This document shows positions 9,759 through 20,920 of a stretch of DNA of 64,000 bases, in pieces. This DNA is from an uncultured Pelagibacteraceae bacterium (GTDB lineage Bacteria; Pseudomonadota; Alphaproteobacteria; Pelagibacterales; Pelagibacteraceae). The notes below the pieces were generated by a model. That model was given only the letters and a program-made list of their open reading frames with translations. It did not search any database and was not told where the DNA came from. Position numbers and translations under genes: made by a program. The stretch spans positions 1-64,000 of the forward strand of contig CABZJN010000001.1 of NCBI GenBank assembly GCA_902526085.1, in the 5' to 3' direction. Position 1 is the first letter of the stretch, and each line of letters opens with the position of its first letter.

Positions 9759-11668
9759 GTAATAATTATAAATTTCTAGATAATATCAATTTCCCTGATG
9801 ATATAAGAAAATTATCACAATCTGATATTAAAATTTTGGCAAAAGAAGTTCGACAAGAGTTAATTGATGTTGTTTCTGAAACAGGAGGACATTTAGGTGC
9901 TGGACTAGGAGTTGTAGAATTGACTGTTGTCTTACACTATATATTTAACACTCCTCATGATAAATTAATTTGGGATGTAGGGCATCAAACTTATCCGCAT
10001 AAAATATTAACTGGTAGAAAAAAACAAATAAGAACTCTTAGAAAAGGTGAAGGATTATCTGGTTTTACAAAAAGATCAGAAAGTGAATATGATCCATTTG
10101 GTGCTGCTCATAGTTCAACTTCTATTTCTTCTGCATTAGGAATAGCGGTAGCTAATAAGTTATCAAATAAATCAGGTAATGTAATTGCAGTCATAGGCGA
10201 TGGAGCTATAAGTGCTGGTATGGCTTATGAAGCTATGAATAATGCAGGTGGAAGCAAAACAAAGATGATTGTTGTTTTAAATGATAACGATATGTCAATT
10301 TCAAAACCTGTTGGTGCTATGAGAAAATATCTAGCAAAAATTTTATCTGGAAAAGTTTACTTTAGTTTTAGAGAAACATTAAAATTAATTATATCTGCTT
10401 TTTCAAAAAGATTTAAAAATCAAGCTGGAAAAGCTGAAGATTTTTTAAGATCTGCAGTAACTGGTGGAACACTGTTTAATTCTATGGGATTTTATTATAT
10501 TGGACCAATAGATGGGCACGATATTGATTCAATGGTTTCAGTATTTAATAATGCAAAAGATATTAATTATGATGGACCAATTTTAATCCATGTTAAAACT
10601 GAAAAAGGAAAAGGTTATTCTTTTGCTGAAAAATCAGAAGATAAATTTCATGGTGTTTCAAAATTTAATATCAAAACAGGAGAGCAAGAAAAGTCTAAAT
10701 CTAATACTCCTTCTTATACCAAAGTATTCGCTAATACATTAATCAAACATGCAGAAAAAGATAGTAAGGTCGTTGGCATAACTGCAGCAATGCCTTCAGG
10801 AACAGGGATGGATTTATTTAGAAATAAATTTCCAGAAAGAATGTTTGATGTTGGGATAGCTGAGCAGCATGCGGTTACTTTTGCCGCGGGTATGGCTACC
10901 GAAGGGTATAAACCTTACGCTGCAATTTACTCAACGTTTCTTCAAAGAGCTTACGATCAAGTCGTCCACGATGTTGCCATACAATCTTTGCCTGTTAGAT
11001 TTGCAATCGACAGAGCGGGGTTAGTTGGTGCTGATGGCCCAACACATGCTGGATCTTTTGATATAACATACCTTTCGACATTACCAAATTTTGTAGTAAT
11101 GGCTGCAAGTGATGAAGCTGAGCTTGTAAGAATGATAAATACATCAATGGATATAAATGATAGACCATCAGCTTTTAGATATCCAAGAGGTAATGGTGTG
11201 GGCGTTCAATTACCTGAAATAACTGAGAAAATTGAGTTGGGTAAAGCAAAAATAATCAAAGAAGGAAAAAAAGTTGCAATCTTAAATTTTGGAGCAAGAT
11301 TACAGGAGTGTATTTTGGCTTCTGAAAATTTAACAAAAAAAGGAATTGACATCTCTATTATTGATGCAAGATTTGCAAAACCGTTAGATGAAAACCTAAT
11401 ATGGCAAATCGCAACAGAACATGAGGTTTTAATTACAATAGAAGAGGGTTCAATTGGGGGATTTGGATCTCACGTGAGCCAATTTTTAAGTGAAAAAAAT
11501 TTACTAGACAGTGATCTTAAATTTAGATCAATGATATTACCTGATAGATTTATTGATCATGATAAACCAGAGCTAATGTATAAGTTTGCTAATTTAGACT
11601 CTATTGGTATTGAAAATAAAATATTAGATACTTTAAATTCAAAAGTTTTAATTAAAAAATCTAATTAA
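9755..11668 (+). CDS. dxs: 1-deoxy-D-xylulose-5-phosphate synthase
   Basis: Thiamine-diphosphate enzyme that condenses pyruvate and glyceraldehyde-3-phosphate, the first step of the MEP isoprenoid pathway. The 637 residues show the transketolase-like N-terminal domain with [14 protein letters not shown] and [16 protein letters not shown], the ThDP motif [18 protein letters not shown], the middle domain with [15 protein letters not shown], and the C-terminal domain with [12 protein letters not shown]. The start is GTG overlapping the ispA stop. Its stop shares TTAA with the stop of convergent aroC. Confidence 0.97.
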   Translation: MSNNYKFLDNINFPDDIRKLSQSDIKILAKEVRQELIDVVSETGGHLGAGLGVVELTVVLHYIFNTPHDKLIWDVGHQTYPHKILTGRKKQIRTLRKGEGLSGFTKRSESEYDPFGAAHSSTSISSALGIAVANKLSNKSGNVIAVIGDGAISAGMAYEAMNNAGGSKTKMIVVLNDNDMSISKPVGAMRKYLAKILSGKVYFSFRETLKLIISAFSKRFKNQAGKAEDFLRSAVTGGTLFNSMGFYYIGPIDGHDIDSMVSVFNNAKDINYDGPILIHVKTEKGKGYSFAEKSEDKFHGVSKFNIKTGEQEKSKSNTPSYTKVFANTLIKHAEKDSKVVGITAAMPSGTGMDLFRNKFPERMFDVGIAEQHAVTFAAGMATEGYKPYAAIYSTFLQRAYDQVVHDVAIQSLPVRFAIDRAGLVGADGPTHAGSFDITYLSTLPNFVVMAASDEAELVRMINTSMDINDRPSAFRYPRGNGVGVQLPEITEKIELGKAKIIKEGKKVAILNFGARLQECILASENLTKKGIDISIIDARFAKPLDENLIWQIATEHEVLITIEEGSIGGFGSHVSQFLSEKNLLDSDLKFRSMILPDRFIDHDKPELMYKFANLDSIGIENKILDTLNSKVLIKKSN

Positions 11669-12750
11669 ATTTTATTTTGTGCTGTATTCATTAAATAGTG
11701 ATCAAGAATAACACAATGCATCATCGCCTCTCCTATTGCAACTGCTCTAATTCCAACACATGGGTCGTGCCTTCCTTTCACAGATATTGTCGTATTCCGA
11801 CCAAATCTGTCTATTGTTTTCCTAGACGACAAAATAGATGATGTAGGTTTTACTGCAAATGAAACAATTATTTCTTGTCCAGTTGATATTCCTCCAAGAA
11901 TTCCTCCTGCATTATTTGATCTAAAACTAGTTTTACCTTTTTTTTTCAAAATTTCATCAGAGTTTTCTTCACCAGTTAACATTGCAGAGTTCATTCCTGA
12001 TCCAATATTTACCCCCTTTACAGCATTAATACTCATCATTGCTGCCGCAATATCCATATCTAATTTTGAGTATATTGGTGCCCCAAGTCCTAAAGGAACC
12101 CCTCTTACTCTAACTTCAATAATTGCTCCACAGGATGATCCAGCTTTTCTTATCCCAAGTAAATATTTTTCCCAAAGTTTAATCACGGTTTTGTCAGGAC
12201 AAAAAAATGGGTTACTAGAAATTGTTTTGTCTTTCCATTTCTTTAAGTCACATCCTAATATTCCTAATTGCGTAACAGCACCAACTGCTTGATACTTCTT
12301 ACCAATTTTATGTTTCAAAACAACTTTTGCAATAGCACCTGCCGCAACTCTTGCAGCGGTCTCACGAGCAGATTGTCTTCCACCACCTCTGTAATCCCGG
12401 ATCCCATATTTTTTAAAATAAGTATAGTCTGCATGGCCTGGCCTAAATTTATTCTTTATTGTCTCGTAATCCCTAGATCTCATGTCTTTATTATAAATAA
12501 TAAGAGAAATTGGAGTTCCAGTTGTTCTACCCTCAAAAACCCCAGATAAAATATTAATTTTATCATCTTCTTTTCTTTGAGTTGTAAATTTAGATTGTCC
12601 TGGTTTTCTTTTATTAAGCTCTTTTTGTATATCGCTGTCTTTTATTGGGATATTTGGAGGGCAGCCGTCAACAACACATCCAATAGCTGGACCATGCGAC
12701 TCTCCCCAGGTAGTAAATCTAAATAACTTTCCAAAAGTATTAAATGACAT
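11665..12750 (-). CDS. aroC: Chorismate synthase
   Basis: Converts EPSP to chorismate using reduced FMN, the last step of the shikimate trunk. The 361 residues carry all three family signatures: [18 protein letters not shown] near the start, the central [21 protein letters not shown] block, and the C-terminal [18 protein letters not shown]. Also seen is the [16 protein letters not shown] flavin-site segment. It is divergent from pdxH with a 32-base gap and convergent with dxs. Confidence 0.97.
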   Translation of the reverse strand: MSFNTFGKLFRFTTWGESHGPAIGCVVDGCPPNIPIKDSDIQKELNKRKPGQSKFTTQRKEDDKINILSGVFEGRTTGTPISLIIYNKDMRSRDYETIKNKFRPGHADYTYFKKYGIRDYRGGGRQSARETAARVAAGAIAKVVLKHKIGKKYQAVGAVTQLGILGCDLKKWKDKTISSNPFFCPDKTVIKLWEKYLLGIRKAGSSCGAIIEVRVRGVPLGLGAPIYSKLDMDIAAAMMSINAVKGVNIGSGMNSAMLTGEENSDEILKKKGKTSFRSNNAGGILGGISTGQEIIVSFAVKPTSSILSSRKTIDRFGRNTTISVKGRHDPCVGIRAVAIGEAMMHCVILDHYLMNTAQNKI

Positions 12751-12782
12751 TATTTTAATATATAAATTATTTTTTTAAATTT

Positions 12783-13403
12783 ATGAACGAAAAAAACTCA
12801 CTTGGACTAAATCTTTGCTTTAAAGATCATAATAACCCAATAAAACTTTTTAAGGAATGGTTCAATAAGGCAAAAAAAACTGAAATTAATGATCCAAACG
12901 CATTTGCAGTTGGAACTGTAAACAAAAATGGGTTTCCAACAGTAAGAATGGTGCTTCTCAAAGATTTTGATAAAAATGGATTTGTTTTCTATACAAATCT
13001 TAATAGTGATAAAAGCAAGGCTATCAAAAATTCCTCAAAAATTTCTATGTGCTTCCACTGGAAAAGTTTAAAAAGACAAATTAGAATAATTGGTATTGCT
13101 ACCAAGGTAACAAAAAAAGAGGCTGATGCTTATTATAATTCAAGAGCCTATGGAAGCAGAATTGGTGCTTGGGCCTCAAAGCAAAGTTCTATTTTAAAAA
13201 AAAGACAGGATTTATATAAGTCTATTGAGGAATTTAAGAAAAAATTCCCAAATGAAAAAAAGATACCACGACCTGAATATTGGTCTGGTTGGAGAATCAA
13301 ACCAAAAGAAATTGAATTTTGGTTAGATGGACAGAATCGAATTCATGAAAGATTAAAATATATTAAAAAAAAATATTGGAAAAAAGTATTATTAAGTCCC
13401 TAA
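12783..13403 (+). CDS. pdxH: Pyridoxamine 5'-phosphate oxidase
   Basis: FMN-dependent oxidase that forms pyridoxal 5'-phosphate from PNP or PMP. The 206 residues contain VRMVLLKDFDKNGFVFYTN and the following SDKSKAI phosphate-binding stretch, ASKQSSIL, and the C-terminal signature PEYWSGWRIKPKEIEFW followed by RIHERL. Length and motif order match canonical PdxH, not the broader flavin split-barrel family. The stop region overlaps the stop of the convergent prenyl synthase through CTAA. Confidence 0.95.
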   Translation: MNEKNSLGLNLCFKDHNNPIKLFKEWFNKAKKTEINDPNAFAVGTVNKNGFPTVRMVLLKDFDKNGFVFYTNLNSDKSKAIKNSSKISMCFHWKSLKRQIRIIGIATKVTKKEADAYYNSRAYGSRIGAWASKQSSILKKRQDLYKSIEEFKKKFPNEKKIPRPEYWSGWRIKPKEIEFWLDGQNRIHERLKYIKKKYWKKVLLSP

Positions 13404-14413
13404 AAATTTCTTTCAATACTAAAAGATGTTAAGTTTTTTAATATATTTTTTTCTTCAGACTCTTCAAATACACTCAAAGAATTAGAAGCTAAATTTATAT
13501 AATGTTCTGCTTTTCTATAACACTCATTAATAATATTATTTTTTTTTATTAGATATAGCACATGTTCTAAGTTTTGTTTTTCACGAATGTCTTTTTCAAA
13601 AAAAGATTTTAATTTTTCTTTTTCAAACTTATCAACTTTTTGATAAAGTAAAATTATTGGCAAAGTCACTTTACCCTCGTAAAAGTCATTGCCAATCTTT
13701 TTTCCAAATAATTTTAATTCAGAATTGTAGTCTAATGTGTCATCTGCTATTTGGAATGTAAGGCCTAAGTTTTTTCCATAAAATTCTAATGCATTTTTAT
13801 ATTTTAAGTCTTTTTCAGCAATTATTGCTCCAACTTTAGTTGCTGCCGCAAACAAAGAGGCAGTTTTTGAAGAAATAATATTAAGATATGTTTCTTCTAA
13901 TATATCTATTTCTTTATTGTGTTGTAATTGTAGAACTTCACCTTGTGCAATTTCAGACGATGTAGTCGCTAAAAGTTTTAATAGTTCTAAATTACCGTCC
14001 TCTACCATCATTTCAAAACATTTACTAAGTAAATAATCACCTACCAAAATAGAGGAATGATTCCCCCAGACTGTGTTCAGTGTTCTTTTTCCTCTTCTCA
14101 GATCAGCACTATCTATTACATCGTCATGCATTAAGGTTGCTGCATGTATAAGCTCTACACAAGCTGCGAGATTTACATCTCTTAATCCTTTTTGATATTC
14201 ACATATTTTAGCACTTTGTAAGGTCAAAAGTGCTCTTAGTCTTTTACCACCAGTTTTTAAATGATACTTGGTCATCTTTTGAACTAAGTCAACCTTACTT
14301 GCTAGTCTGGAATTAATTTTTTCTTCAACTAGAATCAATTTATCATCAACAGAATTTTTTAAATCTTCATAAGAATTATTAATTTGTTTTTTTAGCCGTA
14401 TTACAGATCCCAT
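13400..14413 (-). CDS. ispB: All-trans polyprenyl (octaprenyl-type) diphosphate synthase
   Basis: Makes the long prenyl tail of ubiquinone. The 337 residues have TGGKRLRALLTL for IPP binding, the first aspartate motif in HDDVIDSADLRRGKRT (DDxxD type), GDYLLSKCFEM, the second motif FQIADDTLDYNS and GNDFYEGKVTLPIILLY. The bulkier first motif lacking the two extra residues separates it from the ispA product in this window and fits long-chain synthases. Exact chain length (C40 versus C50) is not readable. It is divergent from the S49 peptidase with 110 bases between starts. Confidence 0.9.
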   Translation of the reverse strand: MGSVIRLKKQINNSYEDLKNSVDDKLILVEEKINSRLASKVDLVQKMTKYHLKTGGKRLRALLTLQSAKICEYQKGLRDVNLAACVELIHAATLMHDDVIDSADLRRGKRTLNTVWGNHSSILVGDYLLSKCFEMMVEDGNLELLKLLATTSSEIAQGEVLQLQHNKEIDILEETYLNIISSKTASLFAAATKVGAIIAEKDLKYKNALEFYGKNLGLTFQIADDTLDYNSELKLFGKKIGNDFYEGKVTLPIILLYQKVDKFEKEKLKSFFEKDIREKQNLEHVLYLIKKNNIINECYRKAEHYINLASNSLSVFEESEEKNILKNLTSFSIERNF

Positions 14414-14455
14414 ATATTAAAACTATTATATTCAATTTATTAATATACTTATCAA

Positions 14456-14483
14456 TTGACGCACCTTATTCTTTAATTATAAC
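14456..14483 (+). promoter_or_regulatory. Candidate sigma-70 promoter for the S49 peptidase
   Basis: TTGACG at 14456-14461 and TATAAC at 14478-14483 are separated by 16 bases, in the divergent gap between ispB and the S49 gene. Coding starts about 40 bases downstream at 14524. This is one of the few near-consensus -35 boxes seen. Composition is AT-rich, so chance matches to -10 boxes are common; the -35 match is what raises confidence. Confidence 0.45.
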
Positions 14484-14523
14484 TAGGGTTTATAATATAT
14501 TAAAAAAATTTATAAGAATTCTA

Positions 14524-15333
14524 ATGTTCTCATTTTTTAAAAAAAAAAAGATAATAAGTCACCTAAGATTATCAGGAGTTATAGGAAATGTTGGAAGGTT
14601 CAGACAAGGAATAGAATATTCAAGTGAGGAGGAAATAATAAAAAAGGCTTTTTCAGTAAAGAAAGCTTTAGCCGTTGCAATTACAATTAATTCACCAGGT
14701 GGATCTCCAGTACAGTCACATTTGATTTATAAACTAATAAAAGAACAATCTAAGAAAACAAAAAAAAAAGTAATTGTTTTTGCTGAAGATGTAGCAGCAT
14801 CTGGTGGATATCTTATTTCATGTGCAGGTGACGAGATTTATGCTAACTCAAGTTCAATAATAGGATCTATCGGAGTTATTTCTGCATCATTTGGTTTTAA
14901 AAATTTAATTGAAAAAATTGGGATTGAAAGAAGAGTTTACACTGCTGGAAAAAATAAAAGTACTTTAGATCCTTTTTTGGATGAAAAAGAAGATGATATT
15001 AATCGTTTAAAAAATATTCAATTAGAAATACATCAAGATTTTATTGATGTTGTTGAGGAAAGTAGAAAAGAAAAACTAAACAAAAACTCTGGTATTGAAC
15101 TTTTCTCTGGGGAATTTTGGGCAGGAAAAAAAGCAAAAGAATTAGGTTTAATAGATGGACTAGGAAATGCAGAGCAAATATTAAGAGAGAAATATGGTGA
15201 AGAAATAGAAATCAAGAAATTTGGAAAAAGTAAAGGGTGGTTATCAAAAAAGCTATCATCTTCTGAAAATTATACTGATAAAGTAATCAGTCTATTGGAA
15301 GAAAGATCAATCTGGCAAAGGTATGGTCTCTAA
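14524..15333 (+). CDS. S49-family serine protease (SppA/SohB-like)
   Basis: Signal-peptide-peptidase-like protease, expected at the inner membrane. The 269 residues hold [17 protein letters not shown] (57-73), the nucleophile Ser93 in [17 protein letters not shown], then [12 protein letters not shown], and a [10 protein letters not shown] stretch whose Lys145 aligns with the catalytic lysine of SohB/SppA. It is the short, single-domain form. No hydrophobic signal anchor is visible at the N-terminus (FSFFKKKKI is short), which is unusual for SohB but common in alphaproteobacterial members. It overlaps glyQ by 11 bases. Confidence 0.88.
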   Translation: MFSFFKKKKIISHLRLSGVIGNVGRFRQGIEYSSEEEIIKKAFSVKKALAVAITINSPGGSPVQSHLIYKLIKEQSKKTKKKVIVFAEDVAASGGYLISCAGDEIYANSSSIIGSIGVISASFGFKNLIEKIGIERRVYTAGKNKSTLDPFLDEKEDDINRLKNIQLEIHQDFIDVVEESRKEKLNKNSGIELFSGEFWAGKKAKELGLIDGLGNAEQILREKYGEEIEIKKFGKSKGWLSKKLSSSENYTDKVISLLEERSIWQRYGL

Positions 15334-16195
15334 AATAAAAAAAAAAACTTTATCTTTTCAAGATACAATCTTTAAGTTACAAAAGTTCTGGTCCAAAAAA
15401 GGTTGTGTAATATTACAGCCATATGATCTAGAGGTAGGAGCTGGGACATTCCATCCAGCCACCACTCTAAGATCACTTGGCCTAAAACCATGGAAAACTG
15501 CATATGTTCAACCATCACGCAGACCCACTGATGGAAGATATGGTGATAATCCTAATAGATTGCAACACTACTATCAATTTCAAGTTTTAATTAAACCTTC
15601 ACCAAAAGAAATAAAAAAGATGTATTTAAATAGTTTGTCATCAATAGGCATTAATTATGAGGAACACGATATAAGGTTTGTTGAAGATGACTGGGAAAGT
15701 CCAACATTAGGAGCGGCAGGTCTTGGCTGGGAAGTTTGGTGTGATGGTATGGAAGTTACACAATTTACATATTTTCAACAAATGGCAGGAGTTGAATGTA
15801 AACCTGTATCTGTTGAAATTACATATGGACTAGAGAGATTGTGCATGTTTATTCAAAATAAAAAAAGTGTTTTTGACTTAATATGGAATGATGAAGGAAT
15901 TACTTATAAAGATGTTTTTCATCAATCAGAGAAAGAATTTTCAGCATACAATTTTGAATATGCCAATACTGATAATTTATTTAAAATATTTGAAATGCTT
16001 GAAGAAGAAACAAAATTATTAGTTGAAAAAAAAATTTCTCTTCCAGCTTATGATCAATGTTTGAAATGTAGTCATGTCTTCAATATTTTAGATGCAAGAG
16101 GGGTGATTAGTGTAGCACAAAGGGCTGAATATATTGCAAGAATCAGGGAACTAACTAAATCAATTGGGAAAATTTGGATTGAAAGCCAAAGTTAA
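15323..16195 (+). CDS. glyQ: Glycyl-tRNA synthetase alpha subunit
   Basis: Catalytic subunit of the bacterial-type heterotetrameric glycyl-tRNA synthetase. The 290 residues match the family length and contain [20 protein letters not shown], the [16 protein letters not shown] block, [20 protein letters not shown] and [14 protein letters not shown]. It overlaps the S49 peptidase by 11 bases and abuts glyS, whose ATG begins on the last base of the glyQ stop codon, so the two subunits are translationally coupled. Confidence 0.97.
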   Translation: MVSKIKKKTLSFQDTIFKLQKFWSKKGCVILQPYDLEVGAGTFHPATTLRSLGLKPWKTAYVQPSRRPTDGRYGDNPNRLQHYYQFQVLIKPSPKEIKKMYLNSLSSIGINYEEHDIRFVEDDWESPTLGAAGLGWEVWCDGMEVTQFTYFQQMAGVECKPVSVEITYGLERLCMFIQNKKSVFDLIWNDEGITYKDVFHQSEKEFSAYNFEYANTDNLFKIFEMLEEETKLLVEKKISLPAYDQCLKCSHVFNILDARGVISVAQRAEYIARIRELTKSIGKIWIESQS

Positions 16196-18258
16196 TGTCA
16201 GAATTATTTGTAGAGCTATTTAGTGAGGAAATTCCTGCAAGACTTCAAATTAACGCAAGGAATGAATTAAAAAAAAATATTAAAAATTTTTTTCTTGAAA
16301 ATCAAATTAAATTCAACGAAAATTTTAATGTCTATTCAACTCCAAATAGACTAGTTCTGCATGTTGATAAAATCCCTAATGAAATAAAATTAAGTTCAGA
16401 GGAAATCAGAGGCCCAAATGTTAATGCTCCTGAAAAAGCATTAGAGGGATTTATTAGATCAAACAACACAATATTAGAGAAAATATTTAAAAAAAATACT
16501 GAAAAAGGTGAATTCTATTTTTTTAAAAAAGAGTCTAGAAAAATAAAGGTTTCAGATTTACTAGAAAAAAATTTAAGTGAAATCTTAGCAAAAATAGCTT
16601 GGAATAAATCAATGAAATGGTCAAATTATGATCTTTATTGGGGAAGACCTCTTAAATCAATTTTAGCAATATTTAATAAAAAACCTCTAAATTTTGTTTT
16701 TAACCACATTAACAGCTCTAACAAAACTTTTATAAATAAATCACTTGAAGAAGGTGTAGAAATTTTCAATGACTTTAATTCGTATTTAAAATTTTTTAAA
16801 CAAAAAGGTATTTTAATTGATCAAGATTTGAGAAAAAAAATAATACAGAATAAAATTAATCAAATAATTGCCAAAAAAAATTTAAAAATCGAACCGAATA
16901 ATAGACTTATTAATGAAATAGTAAATATAGTTGAAAAGCCAGTGGTAATTGTTTGTGATTTTGACAATAAATTTTTGAATATCCCTAGTGAAATATTGAT
17001 TACTACAATGCAGAGTCATCAAAAATATTTACCAACTTTTGATAAAAAAAATAATCTTACAAATAATTTTTTTGTTGTTTCAGATATAAAAGATACTAAA
17101 GGGTTTGTTAAATTAGGAAATGAGAGAGTGATTGAAGCAAGATTAAGCGATGCTGAGTTTTTTTGGGAAAAAAATAAAACCCAAAATTTAGTTAAACAAG
17201 TAGATAAATTAAAAAATATAAATTATTTTCAAGGTTTAGGGTCCTACTTTGACAAAATTCAACGTATGAGGAAATTATCATCATTAATTTCTGATGATTT
17301 TTTAATTAGCAAAGATAAAATTGAAATAGCCTCATCAATTTGTAAAGTTGATTTAATGTCTGATCTTGTTGGAGAGTTTCCAGAACTCCAAGGTATTGTT
17401 GGAGGTCATTTTGCAAAGTTTCAAGGATTTGATAAAGAAGTTTGTCTTGCTGTATCTGAACAATATTTACCTAATGGGATGGAAAGTAAATTACCAAAAA
17501 AAATGTACAGTGTTGCTTTATCTTTAAGTGATAAAATTGACTCATTAGTAGGTTTTTTTGGAATTAATCTAAAACCTACAAGTTCAAAAGACCCATATGC
17601 AATAAGAAGAATGGCTATAAGTCTTGTCAGATTAATTGTTGAAAATGAAATTAAAATCAAACTAAAAGATTTAATAGTTTACACCTGTTCAGTATATAGA
17701 GATCAGGGCTACGCATTTGATACCAAAAAGATACAAAACGAATTAAATGATTTCATAATTGAAAGATTAAAAAATTATTTAAAAGAAAAAAAAGTAAGAC
17801 AAGATTTAATTGAAAGCTCAACATTTTTGGTGGGATTGGACGATTTGTTAAAGGTTTATAAAAAAACTCTATGTTTAAATAAAAATATTAAGAAAGAAAT
17901 CGGTTTTGAAACTATTGCAGTATACAAAAGATCTTCAAATATATTAAACACTGAAGAAAAAATATCTATTGAAACTCTTGGTTTTGCAGATCCAGGTTTA
18001 TTTAAAAACGATTATGAGAAAAAATTATATAAAAAAATAAATGATATAAGGCAATATTTTTTGAGTGCTGGAAAAGATGAAAATTACGAGGAAAGTCTAA
18101 AAATTTTATCAAGCATTAAGAATGAGGTAAACGACTTTTTTGATAATGTTATTGTTAATGATGAAGATATAATAATTAAAAAAAATAGATTAGAATTATT
18201 AAATATGTTGTGCAAGACTTTCGATAACTATTTTAATTTTTCAAAGATAGAAGCCTAG
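16195..18258 (+). CDS. glyS: Glycyl-tRNA synthetase beta subunit
   Basis: tRNA-binding partner of GlyQ. The 687 residues begin with LFVELFSEEIPARLQ, the standard GlyS N-terminus. They continue with EEIRGPN, a long lysine-rich central region with TTMQSHQKYLP and the HD-like segment VDLMSDLVGEFPELQGIVGGH, LKPTSSKDPYAIRRMA and a C-terminal anticodon-binding domain. It is shortly followed by ppdK after one base. Length is typical. Confidence 0.97.
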   Translation: MSELFVELFSEEIPARLQINARNELKKNIKNFFLENQIKFNENFNVYSTPNRLVLHVDKIPNEIKLSSEEIRGPNVNAPEKALEGFIRSNNTILEKIFKKNTEKGEFYFFKKESRKIKVSDLLEKNLSEILAKIAWNKSMKWSNYDLYWGRPLKSILAIFNKKPLNFVFNHINSSNKTFINKSLEEGVEIFNDFNSYLKFFKQKGILIDQDLRKKIIQNKINQIIAKKNLKIEPNNRLINEIVNIVEKPVVIVCDFDNKFLNIPSEILITTMQSHQKYLPTFDKKNNLTNNFFVVSDIKDTKGFVKLGNERVIEARLSDAEFFWEKNKTQNLVKQVDKLKNINYFQGLGSYFDKIQRMRKLSSLISDDFLISKDKIEIASSICKVDLMSDLVGEFPELQGIVGGHFAKFQGFDKEVCLAVSEQYLPNGMESKLPKKMYSVALSLSDKIDSLVGFFGINLKPTSSKDPYAIRRMAISLVRLIVENEIKIKLKDLIVYTCSVYRDQGYAFDTKKIQNELNDFIIERLKNYLKEKKVRQDLIESSTFLVGLDDLLKVYKKTLCLNKNIKKEIGFETIAVYKRSSNILNTEEKISIETLGFADPGLFKNDYEKKLYKKINDIRQYFLSAGKDENYEESLKILSSIKNEVNDFFDNVIVNDEDIIIKKNRLELLNMLCKTFDNYFNFSKIEA

Positions 18259-18259
18259 C

Positions 18260-20920
18260 ATGAAAAAATTTATATTTAATTTTAAGTCAAATAAAATAAA
18301 AAAAATTAAAATTCCAAAAAATATTCTGGGTGGCAAAGGTGCAAATCTTTCTGAGATGGGAAGAATGGGGCTACCTGTACCTCCCGGTTTTACAATATCT
18401 ACTGAGGTGTGCGATTTATTTTATAAAAACAAAAAAAAATTAAATAAAAAAATACTGAATGAAATAAATAAAGAATTAAAATTAATTGAAAAAGACTCAG
18501 GAAAAAAATTTGGAGATATAAAAAATCCTCTTCTAGTTTCTGTAAGATCTGGAGCTAGGGTTTCTATGCCTGGTATGATGGATACAATTTTAAATCTAGG
18601 TTTAAATGATAATACGGTAATAGCACTTGCAAAAAAAACTTTAAATTTAAGATTTGCAAATGATAGTTATAGGCGTTTTATTCAAATGTATTCTAATGTT
18701 GTATTGGGTATCGAAGGTTATCACTTTGAGGATTTAATTGAGAACTATAAGTTAACAAAAGGAGTATTGCTTGACACAGAATTAGATGAGCATGACTGGG
18801 AAGCTTTAATAAAAGATTTTAAAAACATTGTAAAAGAAAAAACAAAAAAGGATTTTCCACAAAACGTCAAAGAACAACTAGTTGGAGCAATTAGTGCTGT
18901 TTTTTTATCTTGGGAAAGTCACAGAGCAAAAGTCTATAGAAAATTAAATCAAATACCTTCTAATTGGGGTACAGCAGTTAATGTGCAATCAATGGTTTTT
19001 GGAAATATGGGCAATGATTGTGCAACTGGTGTAGTGTTTACTAGAAATCCATCGGATGGATCAAAAAATATTTACGGAGAATATTTGATAAATGCGCAAG
19101 GAGAGGATGTTGTTGCTGGAACCAGAACTCCACAACATATTACAAAAAAAGCTAGAGTTGAATCAAAAGAAACTCTTAAGTCAATGGAGGAGGCAATGCC
19201 AGTGACATACAAGCAACTAAAGAATATTTTAACTAAATTAGAAAAACATTACAAAGATATGCAGGATGTTGAGTTTACTGTTGAAAACACAAAACTTTGG
19301 ATGCTTCAAACACGTTCTGGTAAACGTACAGCCAAGTCTGCTGTTAAAATAGCAGTAGATATGGTTAAAGAAAAATTGATTACTAAAAAAGATGCAATAT
19401 TGCGAATAGAACCAAGTTCTTTAGACAGTTTGCTTCATCCAACTTTAGATGAAAAAGCAAACTTAGAAGTAATCGGGTCAGGCTTACCTGCATCACCAGG
19501 TGCAGCAAGTGGAAAAGTTGTTTTCACTTCTGAGGAGGCTGAAAGACTAAATAGTATGATGCAAAGTACAATATTAGTTCGAGTAGAAACTTCACCAGAA
19601 GATATACATGGTATGCATGCAGCAAAAGGAATACTTACTTCAAGAGGAGGTATGACAAGTCATGCTGCAGTAGTTGCTAGAGGGATGGGAAGACCGTGTG
19701 TCTCTGGATCTAGTGAAATAGAAATTGATTATGAAAATAAATTATTCAAAACAAACAACAAAGTAATTAAAGAGGGTGAAATAATTACAATTGATGGTTC
19801 GACAGGCAGAATAATTATTGGCGAGATAAAAACAGTTAAACCAGAAATATCAGGCGATTTCTCAAAAATAATGAGTTGGTCTGATGATTTTAGAAAATTA
19901 AAAATTAGAACTAATTCTGAGACACCATTGGATAGTAAAACTGCTAGGGAATTTGGTGCAGAGGGAATTGGTTTATGTAGAACTGAGCATATGTTTTTTG
20001 ACGAAGAAAGAATTTTATCAGTAAGAGAAATGATATTATCAAAAACAATAGAAGATCGATCTAATGCACTGAAAAAGCTATTGCCACATCAAAAAAAAGA
20101 TTTTATTCAAATATTTAAGATAATGAAAGGTTTACCAGTTACAGTAAGGTTGCTTGACCCACCGCTTCATGAATTTTTGCCAAAAAGTAATAATGAAATT
20201 AATGATGTCGCAGTTTCACTAAATATTAGCATAAAAGAACTTGAAGTTAGAATTTCAGAACTTCATGAACAAAACCCAATGCTAGGTCATAGAGGTTGTA
20301 GATTGGCAATTTCATTCCCTGAAATTTACGAGATGCAGTGTACTGCAATTTTTGAAGCTTTAGTGGAATGTAAAAAACAAAATATTCAATCAACTATGCC
20401 TGAAATCATGATACCTTTAGTTTCAACAGAAGCAGAAATTAAAATCATGAAAGATTTAGTCATCAGGGTTGCTAAAAAAGTTCAAGATGAGAATAAAATT
20501 AAAATTAATTTTTTAGTTGGAACAATGATTGAATTGCCAAGAGCAGCAATTAAGGCTAAAGATATTGCTAAACATGCTGAATTTTTTAGTTTTGGAACTA
20601 ATGATTTAACTCAAACTACATTTGGTATTAGCAGGGATGATAGTGGTAAATTTCTCAGCGATTATATTGAGAACAAAATTTTTGAAATTGATCCTTTTGT
20701 ATCAATTGATGATGGGGTTGGAGACTTAATAAAAATTGCAACTGATAAAGGCAGAAAACAAAACAAAAAAATTAAACTTGGAATTTGTGGTGAGCATGGT
20801 GGGGATCCTAGAAGTATAGAATTTTGTGCAAAAACTGGATTAGATTATGTTTCTTGTTCACCTTACAGAGTTCCAGTAGCAAGATTAGCGGCAGCGCAAG
20901 CTCAAATAAAAAAAAATTAA
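18260..20920 (+). CDS. ppdK: Pyruvate, phosphate dikinase
   Basis: Interconverts pyruvate, ATP and phosphate with PEP, AMP and PPi. The 886 residues contain the ATP-grasp domain with GGKGANLSEMGRMGLPVPPGF and SVRSGARVSMPGMMDT, the phosphohistidine swivel domain with GGMTSHAAVVARGMGRPC, and the PEP/pyruvate TIM barrel with LGHRGCRLAI, SFGTNDLTQTTFG and GICGEHGGDP. Length is typical. Role in the cell may be gluconeogenic PEP supply or PPi-linked glycolysis; sequence alone does not say which. Its stop shares TTAA with nadC. Confidence 0.97.
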   Translation: MKKFIFNFKSNKIKKIKIPKNILGGKGANLSEMGRMGLPVPPGFTISTEVCDLFYKNKKKLNKKILNEINKELKLIEKDSGKKFGDIKNPLLVSVRSGARVSMPGMMDTILNLGLNDNTVIALAKKTLNLRFANDSYRRFIQMYSNVVLGIEGYHFEDLIENYKLTKGVLLDTELDEHDWEALIKDFKNIVKEKTKKDFPQNVKEQLVGAISAVFLSWESHRAKVYRKLNQIPSNWGTAVNVQSMVFGNMGNDCATGVVFTRNPSDGSKNIYGEYLINAQGEDVVAGTRTPQHITKKARVESKETLKSMEEAMPVTYKQLKNILTKLEKHYKDMQDVEFTVENTKLWMLQTRSGKRTAKSAVKIAVDMVKEKLITKKDAILRIEPSSLDSLLHPTLDEKANLEVIGSGLPASPGAASGKVVFTSEEAERLNSMMQSTILVRVETSPEDIHGMHAAKGILTSRGGMTSHAAVVARGMGRPCVSGSSEIEIDYENKLFKTNNKVIKEGEIITIDGSTGRIIIGEIKTVKPEISGDFSKIMSWSDDFRKLKIRTNSETPLDSKTAREFGAEGIGLCRTEHMFFDEERILSVREMILSKTIEDRSNALKKLLPHQKKDFIQIFKIMKGLPVTVRLLDPPLHEFLPKSNNEINDVAVSLNISIKELEVRISELHEQNPMLGHRGCRLAISFPEIYEMQCTAIFEALVECKKQNIQSTMPEIMIPLVSTEAEIKIMKDLVIRVAKKVQDENKIKINFLVGTMIELPRAAIKAKDIAKHAEFFSFGTNDLTQTTFGISRDDSGKFLSDYIENKIFEIDPFVSIDDGVGDLIKIATDKGRKQNKKIKLGICGEHGGDPRSIEFCAKTGLDYVSCSPYRVPVARLAAAQAQIKKN

